Part shown: positions 1 through 5,008 of the stretch, piece by piece | Position numbering within the stretch: the first letter of the stretch is position 1 | Layout: every line of letters begins with the position of its first letter | Assembly (NCBI GenBank): GCA_937864935.1 | Contig: CALMDN010000355.1 | Span: forward strand, 1-5,008 | DNA length: 5,008 bases | Direction: 5' to 3' | Origin: an uncultured Bacteroidales bacterium | GTDB taxonomy: Bacteria > Bacteroidota > Bacteroidia > Bacteroidales > Lentimicrobiaceae | Translations under genes and position numbers: made by a program | The notes under the pieces: model-generated | The model's database searches: none | Seen by the model: the letters and a program-made list of their open reading frames with translations, nothing else | What the model was told of the DNA's origin: nothing

Positions 1-752
1 TTGGCAAATCCTCCATGATCAATGCCTTGCTGGGCGATGAACGCAACATCGTTAACCCTATCACTGGCACCACGCTCGATTCAATCTACACCCGGTACAA
101 TAGTTTCGGCTTTGACTTTCTGCTGGTGGATACTGCAGGGCTCAGGAAAAAAGGCAAAGTTTCGGAAAACATCGAGTTTTACTCTGTAATGCGCAGCATC
201 AGGGCAATTGAGAACAGCGATATCTGCGTTCTGATGCTCGATGCAACGCAAGGTATTGAAAGTCAGGATATCAATATATTTTCACTCGCCCAGAAAAACC
301 ACAAGGGCATCGTCATTGTCGTAAACAAGTGGGACCTTGTTGAGAAAGAAAACAACACCCACAAGGAATTCGAGCAGGTGATCAAAAGCAGGATTGCTCC
401 GTTTACGGATGTGCCCATCATTTTTACATCGGTTATCAACAAACAGCGCATTCACAAAACCCTGGAAGCTGTGAGTCAGGTGCACAAAGCCCGGTGCCAG
501 TCCATCCCTACCCGCAAGCTAATGGACGATATCCTGCCGATCCTTCAGGACAATCCGCCCCCTGCCATCAAGGGCAAATATGTGAAGGTGAAGTACATTA
601 CCCAGCTGAAACTGGCTTACCCTGTATTTGTTTTTTTCTGCAACATGCCGCAGTATGTGCAGGAGCCTTACCGCCGGTATGTGGAAAACCGGCTTCGCGA
701 ACACTACAATTTTTCGGGTGTCCCGCTGGAAATATACTTCCGTCAGAAATAA
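1..752 (+). CDS. der: Ribosome-assembly GTPase Der (EngA), C-terminal part, cut by window start
   Basis: Der is a tandem-GTPase protein needed for assembly of the 50S ribosomal subunit. The open frame enters at base 1 and shows the second GTPase domain and the C-terminal KH-like domain; the first GTPase domain lies outside the window. Visible motifs are the end of the P-loop (GKSS, 3-14), the G2 threonines in GTT (66-74), G3 DTAG (129-140), G4 NKWD (324-335) and a G5-like TSV-I-NKQRI stretch near 426-452. The KH-like domain spans roughly 510-749 and includes NPPPAIKGKYVKVKY and FFCNMPQYV-EPYRRYVENRLRE, ending FRQK as in Bacteroidota homologues. An ATG at 15 is internal, not the start, because the frame reads GKSS directly before it. 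One oddity is GTTLD where the family usually has GTTRD. The S4-domain gene follows after six bases, so the two are probably one transcript. Confidence 0.96.
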   Translation, partial: GKSSMINALLGDERNIVNPITGTTLDSIYTRYNSFGFDFLLVDTAGLRKKGKVSENIEFYSVMRSIRAIENSDICVLMLDATQGIESQDINIFSLAQKNHKGIVIVVNKWDLVEKENNTHKEFEQVIKSRIAPFTDVPIIFTSVINKQRIHKTLEAVSQVHKARCQSIPTRKLMDDILPILQDNPPPAIKGKYVKVKYITQLKLAYPVFVFFCNMPQYVQEPYRRYVENRLREHYNFSGVPLEIYFRQK

Positions 753-758
753 ACACCC

Positions 759-1145
759 ATGGCCGACGAACTGCGTATTGATAAATGGCTCTGGGCAGTA
801 CGGATCTATAAAACACGTACCATGGCCGGAGATGCCTGCCGTGCCGGAAAAGTGAAGATCGACAACGCGGCAGTTAAACCTTCACGGATACTGAAGCCCG
901 GTGATGTGATTGCTGTCAGCCTCAACCCCCTCAACAAAACCATCAGGGTAAAATCGCTCATTCACAACAGGGTATCCGCAAAACTGGCTGCCGAAGCTTT
1001 CGACGACCTTACCCCTGTTGAAGAATACGAACGGATAAAATTCATGCACGAGCTGAATGCCGAAAAACGCGACCGAGGCACCGGCCGCCCTACCAAAAAG
1101 GAAAGACGTACGATCGACAGACTGAAAGGCAACGATGCCGAATAA
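759..1145 (+). CDS. hslR: S4-domain RNA-binding protein, Hsp15 family
   Basis: This is a 128-residue basic protein with an N-terminal S4 RNA-binding fold at about residues 5-65. The family signature R-DKWLWA-R-YKTR is at residues 6-20, and GKV is at 30-32. The tail carries GRPTKKERR (109-117), which also ends E. coli Hsp15. In E. coli, Hsp15 binds 50S subunits that still carry nascent-chain tRNA and helps recycle them after translation aborts. I infer a similar role here, though many Bacteroidota copies are annotated only as S4-domain protein. Its length is close to the E. coli protein (about 133 residues). The ATG at 759 lies six bases after the der stop with no clear Shine-Dalgarno sequence, so it is probably translationally coupled to der. 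The TAA stop is followed at once by TGA, a tandem stop. Its 3' end faces the DUF5916 gene five bases away. Confidence 0.92.
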   Translation: MADELRIDKWLWAVRIYKTRTMAGDACRAGKVKIDNAAVKPSRILKPGDVIAVSLNPLNKTIRVKSLIHNRVSAKLAAEAFDDLTPVEEYERIKFMHELNAEKRDRGTGRPTKKERRTIDRLKGNDAE

Positions 1146-1150
1146 TGATG

Positions 1151-3778
1151 CTACACAGAAAACCGGTAAGAAATCTTGATCAGGAAAACATTGTGGGGAA
1201 AGATCGTTGAGAGATAATCGAAGTCAGAACCCGGATTGAACCTTCCCAGGGAACGGGAATCTGAGCGATTCTGCGACCACACCAGGTAAACAGAAGAACC
1301 GGGTCGGTATTCCCAACGCAAGACAAGATTCGAAATAAAATGGAAAGCGTTGAAATCGGGCTTGCTGAACGAATAATCCCCGCTGCCATTGTTGTCCTCA
1401 TCAATACTAAAGGTTTCACTTTCTGAATCATAACTGATCTGCGACGGCTCATAATTCCTGAATCTTCCGGTAAATGCATCCGCCTTTGGATCGGTGATCA
1501 TTTTGTAGTCGTAATACTCTCCTGCCGCTATAAAAGGCTGTCCGTAATACTGAATGGTCATATCCGGGGTAATCCCGACATTGATCCTGAAGGGAAGTCC
1601 GAGGGTCTCCTGACGCATTGATGCGAACACATACCGGTCGTCGCCCTGCATCTCCAGGGTTTCAACATATTGTAGCAGCGTATGCTCCCTGCTGTAAAAA
1701 GGGGTAAAGGATATGTTTACTGCATTCACCGGAGCATAGGTGAGTCGCAAAGAGAAATTCTTGTACAGACTGGAGCCTTCATCCCCTTCAAAAACGTTGA
1801 AGTTCGCGCCCCCGTTAAGTTTTCTCGACCGGTTGGTTGACAGGGAAGCCCACAGGTTGTTGCCACCGGGAAGCAGCATGGCCGGGCCACCCCGGAGAAC
1901 GTAATTTGATCGCTGGGCAAAATCACGGTTGACACCCATGCCCGCGTTCCATTGATTGACAAACTGGAAATTCGCATTGACGTTGGCTCCGGAGTAACGG
2001 AGGTGTTGTCCGAAATCCCATCCGGTCCATTGGTTGAAGTTGTAACTGATCCGCTTGAATATCCATACCGGATTGTGCTGGCGGTAGCCTATCCAGATAA
2101 CCTGAAAAATATCATCGGAGCGGCGCTGAAAGCCTGCGTCGTTGATTTCAAAACCAGGCGACCGCCAGTTGATCCAGGTATCAAAGAGCCATTTACCATT
2201 TCCGGCTTTCCCGAACTCAACGATGCCGGCATGACCTGCCAGGGAGGTGCGCGAAGGGTCGAAATTCAGGTAGCTTGCATCAGGACGCTGAAAATACCGG
2301 GCCGAAGACTCCTGTGTAGCCCTGATCGCCGAGGTGTCGCCGCTCACATAACTTCCCATCAGCTTCACATTGAGGTAATAGGTACGATCTTTCCACGACT
2401 GGCTGAAATCAATGCCCCCGGTGTATGCTGCCTTATGCAGATTGTCCATTCCGGTATTCTCAAGGTTTCGGTTAACAGCCGTGAACATTCCCCCGAGTGT
2501 GGTAATTCCTTTGTTGAAATCCTTTTTCACCCTGCTGATAAAATAGTTGGTCAAAGGCTCAACTTCCAGCTTGTCTTGTTCGTCAGAGAGCACAACATCG
2601 GCCTTTTCGCGCGATGCCACCGACTCAAGCACCCCTACCGACCATCCGTTGCGGGTTTTGCCGGTTAGTTTGAATGCCCCCAGTATGGTGGTGTTGGCCG
2701 GAGAATCGTAGTAGTCGTAATCTGACAGGTCGCGGTGAGGAGCCCGGCCGATTCTCCTGCTATAGAAAAGATTGTCGCTGGAGGATTCGTTTTCACCCGG
2801 CGTAACACCAAAGCTGAGGATATTGTTCCCTTCAACAAAGAAAGGACGCTTCTCTTCAAAGTAGGATTCAAATGCCGACAGGTTGACCTCCGAAGGATCG
2901 GCTTCAACCTGCCCGAAATCGGGATTGATGGTAAAATCCAGGATCATGTTGTTGGAAATCCCGATCTTGCCATCGAGCCCGCCGGAGAAGCCCGATGATT
3001 TGCCGTTATGAAACGGATCTCCTTCCTCATGCCTGTAGCGTTCGGTTTGTGCAGTAAGGTAGGGCATCAGTTCTATCTGTCGTTTTGGCTGAATTCCTTC
3101 CAGCCCCTTCAGCAATCCGAACCGGCTCACCCAGGTTGGCGCATTTACGGCGATGGGCTGCCAAAGGTCAACCTCATCGTTGCGTTCGATGTACCTGAGA
3201 ATCTGCATCCCCCAGGTATGAGAATCAGCTGCCGAAAACCGCAACTGGCTCAGCGGTATTTTCATTTCGGCGGTCCACCCTTCAGCAGTTTCGGCCGTTT
3301 TGCCAATCCACACGGCATCCCATGAAACATCTTCACCCTGAATACCATTGCCGACAATCCCGTCTATTTTCACGCCGGCTGCGGTTATCCAGAAAAGAAA
3401 AGCCGTGGTTTTGTCAAAATAACTGTCCAGCTGAATCCCGATCAGATCACCCTCCATTTCATCACGTCGCGACAAACGGCGGCTCACCTTCGAAGGATCC
3501 GATTCAAACACCTTGTAAGCTATATAAATGAAATCGTTGTCATACAATATCTTAAAATCAGTCCGTTGTGAAGCAGGCTGAAACTGCAGCGGTTTCTGCT
3601 GAATAAAGGCGCTTTCCCATCCGTCGGCCGGCCATTCAGACTCCTGAATCATCCCATCGGCCACCGGAGGGGCAGCTGTAACCCTGGCCGGCCTGTATGA
3701 CCTTACAGTATCGTTTGATGCGGCTGAAACGAAGGCTGTAAAGAACAGGCCCGTCAGCAGTAAAACAAATATCCTCAT
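1151..3778 (-). CDS. Exported CBM9-like / DUF5916 outer-membrane-type protein
   Basis: This is a complete 875-residue protein. Residues 1-20 form a signal peptide: R2, a hydrophobic stretch FVLLLTGLFFTAFV, and a likely cleavage after VSA (19) or A20. Residues about 28-228 resemble the carbohydrate-binding family 9-like domain (PVADG-I-ESEW, then FKILYDNDFIYIAYKVFESDPSKV, GWTAEMKIPLSQLRF). Residues about 235-875 match DUF5916. The landmarks are LDFTINPDFGQVEADP (280-295) and EEKRPFFVEG (308-317), then alternating aromatic beta-strands and the late VLRWEYRPGSSVYLVWSQNR stretch (819-838). The last strand, NVFLIKISYRFSV, is the kind of aromatic-rich end seen in outer-membrane barrels. A DxDxNGSGD loop (793-801) resembles a calcium-binding EF-hand/dockerin loop. 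The family has no established biochemical role; surface carbohydrate binding or transport is inference from the fold. The ATG was chosen because it directly precedes a clean signal peptide. The gene is divergent from the sugar-binding gene at 4152. Confidence 0.93.
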   Translation of the reverse strand: MRIFVLLLTGLFFTAFVSAASNDTVRSYRPARVTAAPPVADGMIQESEWPADGWESAFIQQKPLQFQPASQRTDFKILYDNDFIYIAYKVFESDPSKVSRRLSRRDEMEGDLIGIQLDSYFDKTTAFLFWITAAGVKIDGIVGNGIQGEDVSWDAVWIGKTAETAEGWTAEMKIPLSQLRFSAADSHTWGMQILRYIERNDEVDLWQPIAVNAPTWVSRFGLLKGLEGIQPKRQIELMPYLTAQTERYRHEEGDPFHNGKSSGFSGGLDGKIGISNNMILDFTINPDFGQVEADPSEVNLSAFESYFEEKRPFFVEGNNILSFGVTPGENESSSDNLFYSRRIGRAPHRDLSDYDYYDSPANTTILGAFKLTGKTRNGWSVGVLESVASREKADVVLSDEQDKLEVEPLTNYFISRVKKDFNKGITTLGGMFTAVNRNLENTGMDNLHKAAYTGGIDFSQSWKDRTYYLNVKLMGSYVSGDTSAIRATQESSARYFQRPDASYLNFDPSRTSLAGHAGIVEFGKAGNGKWLFDTWINWRSPGFEINDAGFQRRSDDIFQVIWIGYRQHNPVWIFKRISYNFNQWTGWDFGQHLRYSGANVNANFQFVNQWNAGMGVNRDFAQRSNYVLRGGPAMLLPGGNNLWASLSTNRSRKLNGGANFNVFEGDEGSSLYKNFSLRLTYAPVNAVNISFTPFYSREHTLLQYVETLEMQGDDRYVFASMRQETLGLPFRINVGITPDMTIQYYGQPFIAAGEYYDYKMITDPKADAFTGRFRNYEPSQISYDSESETFSIDEDNNGSGDYSFSKPDFNAFHFISNLVLRWEYRPGSSVYLVWSQNRSDSRSLGRFNPGSDFDYLSTIFPHNVFLIKISYRFSV

Positions 3779-3812
3779 TGCTCTGTATATTTTCGTATCA
3801 AAGACTGCTCTG

Positions 3813-3832
3813 ATGCTGTATTGTTACAGCAT
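3813..3832. promoter_or_regulatory. Perfect 8-4-8 inverted repeat, possible operator
   Basis: The arms are ATGCTGTA (3813-3820) and TACAGCAT (3825-3832), fully complementary, around TTGT. The near edge is 34 bases upstream of the DUF5916 start codon (minus strand), where a promoter or operator would be expected. The half-site TTACAGCA of the right arm (3824-3831) recurs at 3860-3867, 36 bases away. The GCAT at the right end can also pair with ATGC at 3837-3840, giving an overlapping alternative. A dimeric regulator site is the most natural reading. A hairpin in the mRNA leader is possible if transcription starts further upstream. There is no T-tract on either side, so it is not an intrinsic terminator. 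The symmetry is seen directly; the function is inferred. Confidence 0.5.
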
Positions 3833-3870
3833 AATCATGCCATTATTTATATTACTGAATTACAGCACTT

Positions 3871-3884
3871 TAAAAATATTTTTA
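3871..3884. repeat. AT-only 14-base palindrome
   Basis: TAAAAATATTTTTA is a perfect palindrome lying just beyond the second TTACAGCA half-site. It sits 93-106 bases upstream of the DUF5916 start on the minus strand. Runs of A and T like this often bend DNA or act as upstream promoter elements, and short perfect AT palindromes also arise by chance in AT-rich spacers. No function can be assigned from sequence. Confidence 0.35.
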
Positions 3885-4019
3885 CGAAATCTACCGATCG
3901 GAATTGAGATTGTTGTGTACGTTAACGGACGAAAAGGAGTAATTCTGAGGAACCCGATACTGGTCAGTAGTTTACGAAAGGTTATCCGGTGGTAAATGTC
4001 CCCTGCAGCCAATTCCTGA

Positions 4020-4051
4020 TTTGTTCAGATGCACTTTAGTTCCTACCTTCG
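4020..4051 (+). promoter_or_regulatory. Bacteroidota-type promoter for the gene at 4152
   Basis: TTTG (4020-4023) is followed by 20 bases and then TACCTTCG (4044-4051). The established Bacteroidota housekeeping consensus is TTTG at -33 and TAnnTTTG at -7 with a spacer of about 19-21, so only one position differs (C for T at 4050). Transcription would start near 4056-4060, giving a leader of roughly 95 bases before the ATG at 4152. Orientation and position fit the rightward gene. The call rests on consensus match only. Confidence 0.6.
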
Positions 4052-4055
4052 TGGC

Positions 4056-4070
4056 TCCGGAATTTCCGGA
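4056..4070 (+). repeat. 7-1-7 palindrome at the predicted transcription start
   Basis: TCCGGAA (4056-4062) and TTCCGGA (4064-4070) are perfect inverted arms around a single T. They lie immediately after the predicted -7 box, covering about +1 to +15. With a one-base centre it cannot fold as an ideal RNA hairpin without opening two or more pairs, so a protein-binding site downstream of the promoter is more plausible than a riboregulator. It may also be chance. Confidence 0.35.
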
Positions 4071-4074
4071 TCGG

Positions 4075-4089
4075 AATCCCCCCGGGATT
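4075..4089 (+). repeat. Small leader hairpin, AATCCC / GGGATT
   Basis: AATCCC (4075-4080) pairs with GGGATT (4084-4089) across a CCC loop, giving a six-base stem in the predicted 5' leader. There is no following U-run, so this is not a terminator. It ends four bases before the first mini-ORF start at 4094. The stem is visible; any regulatory use is inference. Confidence 0.3.
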
Positions 4090-4093
4090 AACG

Positions 4094-4155
4094 ATGGTTA
4101 GCACTATTCACAGCCCGGAAAATCCATGATTACCGAAAAAAACTTGCCTGTATGA
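4094..4155 (+). other. Two mini-ORFs chained by ATGA overlaps into the gene at 4152
   Basis: Inside the predicted leader, an 11-residue frame (4094-4129, MVSTIHSPENP) ends in a TGA whose first two bases belong to the ATG of a 9-residue frame (4126-4155, MITEKNLPV). That frame in turn ends in a TGA overlapping the ATG of the main gene at 4152 in the same ATGA arrangement. Such overlaps are a known layout for translational coupling. Neither mini-ORF has a Shine-Dalgarno sequence or a run of one amino acid as in attenuator peptides. Chance is the simplest alternative, so I rate them as possible leader peptides only. Confidence 0.2.
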
Positions 4156-5008
4156 AAAGACCCGCCTATCTGCTTTTACTGATTCTTTTCCCGCTTTTTC
4201 TGAACAGTCAGAATCTGCTCACAGCTCAATGGAAATTCTCAACCGGCGATAACCCTGAATGGAAAGATGTCTCATTCGACGATGGCCATTGGGTTGATGC
4301 GACTGCAGGAACACCCTGGGAAAACTGGGGTTTTGCCAATTACGACGGATTTGGCTGGTACAGGGTAAAGATTGAGATTCCGGTTTCAATGAAGAAGGAG
4401 GCTTCCCGAAGCGGCGGGCTCACCCTGAAACTGGCGAGGATCGACGATGTGGATTTCACCTATTTCAACGGGACGCTGGTCGGTCGTAACGGGGATGTGC
4501 CGCCCACCTATGAATGCAGGTACGATGCTGACAGAAATTATCTGATTCCGTACAAGCTTATCCGCTGGGGCGAGCTCAACACCATCGCTGTGCGGGTATA
4601 CGACGATGGAGGAGGAGGTGGCATCTATGGCGATGAAATCTCCCTTGAAATAGCCGGTAAAAGTGACCTTTTCCGCATTGCTCCGGTGATAGCCGATGAG
4701 GACAGGGTTTTTACCAACATTGGCCAGCTCGACATTCCGGTTGAATTGAAAAACAACAACAAAAGCAGCATCGAAGGCAACCTCAGGATCCTGGTGCTCA
4801 ACGATTTTTATGATACCATTGCCATCTCTTCCAATGTGGTTACGCTACAACGCAAATCAACAGAGATCCGCACCCACACCCTCCGCAATCCCCTGCCCGG
4901 TATTTACCGGGTCACTGCAACTTTTTCATCTTCAGGATTCAATTCACAAACAAAGTTCAACCTGGCTGTGGAGCCCGAAAAGATGAGCTCATCGGCAACC
5001 TTGCCTCC
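4152..5008 (+). CDS. Exported sugar-binding-domain protein, possibly an esterase, cut by window end
   Basis: The frame is open from ATG 4152 to the edge: 285 full codons with no stop. Residues 1-25 are a signal peptide (KR, then AYLLLLILFPLFL, likely cut after LTA-25). No lipobox cysteine is present, so it should be periplasmic or secreted. Residues about 26-168 match the galactose-binding-like jelly roll of glycoside hydrolase family 2 and sialate O-acetylesterase relatives. Landmarks are W-D-SFDDGHW (38-47), GFGWYR (66-71), DDVDFTYFNGTLVG (98-111) and RVYDDGGGGGIYGDEISLEI (148-167). Residues about 172-272 form a second beta-sandwich with Ig-like spacing. The segment after it, EPEKMSSSATLPP, resembles the linker before the DFDAFW-type start of acetyl xylan esterase (AXE1) domains in Bacteroidota. 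That catalytic assignment is inference, since the domain lies beyond the window. A glycoside hydrolase or sialate esterase remains possible. No Shine-Dalgarno sequence is seen; the upstream stretch is A-rich, as is common in this phylum. Confidence 0.85.
   Translation, partial: MKRPAYLLLLILFPLFLNSQNLLTAQWKFSTGDNPEWKDVSFDDGHWVDATAGTPWENWGFANYDGFGWYRVKIEIPVSMKKEASRSGGLTLKLARIDDVDFTYFNGTLVGRNGDVPPTYECRYDADRNYLIPYKLIRWGELNTIAVRVYDDGGGGGIYGDEISLEIAGKSDLFRIAPVIADEDRVFTNIGQLDIPVELKNNNKSSIEGNLRILVLNDFYDTIAISSNVVTLQRKSTEIRTHTLRNPLPGIYRVTATFSSSGFNSQTKFNLAVEPEKMSSSATLP

Larger units (their letters stand above)
3779..4151. other. Divergent intergenic regulatory region
   Basis: These 373 bases lie between the starts of two divergently transcribed exported-protein genes. 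I see no convincing gene here. A 60-codon frame from 3813 has no ribosome binding site and no recognisable protein. The left half is AT-rich and holds several perfect palindromes: the 8-4-8 repeat at 3813-3832, TAAAAATATTTTTA at 3871-3884, CCGATCGG at 3894-3901 and CGTTAACG at 3920-3927. The right half holds a promoter for the rightward gene and a GC-richer leader with two short inverted repeats. For the leftward gene I find no good TTTG / TAnnTTTG promoter. The closest is AGTCTTTG (minus strand of 3799-3806), which lacks the TA and a proper upstream box. No terminator is visible. Confidence 0.8.

Noticed and set aside
494..781. A 95-codon plus-strand frame overlapping the end of der and the start of the S4 gene.
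   Set aside because: It is an out-of-frame reading of conserved Der KH-domain sequence; both genes it overlaps are well supported.
1243..1253. TTCCC-A-GGGAA inverted repeat near the 3' end of the DUF5916 gene, considered as a terminator.
   Set aside because: It is short, lies within the coding sequence, has a one-base centre and no U-run on either strand.
1952..2668. A 238-codon open frame on the plus strand, antisense to the DUF5916 gene.
   Set aside because: It lies wholly inside a clearly real gene with strong family motifs, has no recognisable domains or ribosome binding site, and its composition follows the opposite strand's codons.
3799..3806. AGTCTTTG on the minus strand as a -7 promoter box for the DUF5916 gene.
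   Set aside because: It lacks the conserved TA, and no TTTG is found 19-21 bases upstream; the match is too weak to annotate.
3934..3939. AAGGAG, a perfect Shine-Dalgarno-like sequence on the plus strand.
   Set aside because: No start codon with a meaningful frame follows at a usable distance.
3813..3995. A 60-codon plus-strand frame in the intergenic region with a hydrophobic start and basic end.
   Set aside because: Its ATG is part of the inverted repeat, there is no ribosome binding site or promoter for it, and the protein resembles nothing I know. A small membrane peptide cannot be excluded but is not supported.
3865..4038. GCACTTTA occurs twice (3865-3872 and 4031-4038) as a direct repeat.
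   Set aside because: An eight-base repeat 166 bases apart is easily chance, and the two copies sit in unrelated contexts.

Overview
The window looks like chromosomal DNA of a member of the Bacteroidota, probably of the Bacteroidales/Marinilabiliales type. This rests on three things. The Der C-terminus and the DUF5916 protein match the forms typical of that phylum. The start codons lack good Shine-Dalgarno sequences. A promoter of the Bacteroidota type (TTTG, then about 20 bases, then TAnnTTTG) precedes the last gene. I cannot name a species from this sequence alone.

Layout. At the left edge (1-752, +) is the C-terminal half of the ribosome-assembly GTPase Der/EngA, cut by the window start. 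Six bases later comes a small S4-domain RNA-binding protein of the Hsp15 family (759-1145, +). The two are almost certainly co-transcribed and both concern the ribosome. Only five bases separate this gene from the 3' end of a large convergent gene (1151-3778, -). That gene encodes an 875-residue secreted, outer-membrane-type protein with an N-terminal carbohydrate-binding-family-9-like domain and a C-terminal DUF5916 beta-barrel region. A 373-base gene-free region (3779-4151) follows and serves as a divergent regulatory region. It holds a perfect 8-4-8 inverted repeat close to the DUF5916 start, an AT-rich palindrome, a good promoter for the rightward gene, and small palindromes and mini-ORFs in that gene's predicted leader. 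From 4152 to the right edge (+) runs an exported protein with a glycoside-hydrolase-family-2-type sugar-binding jelly roll followed by a second beta-sandwich. It is cut by the window end just where a catalytic domain would be expected.

How the parts relate. The left half is housekeeping (ribosome biogenesis and quality control). The right half is a divergent pair of exported proteins with carbohydrate-binding-type folds, which suggests glycan handling at the cell surface. No SusC/SusD pair, sensor or catalytic domain is visible here, so this remains inference. I see no mobile element, CRISPR array, tRNA, rRNA or clear intrinsic terminator, and no evidence of a wholly new system. The most unusual items are non-coding: the 8-4-8 operator-like repeat, and a chain of two tiny ORFs linked to the last gene by ATGA stop/start overlaps.
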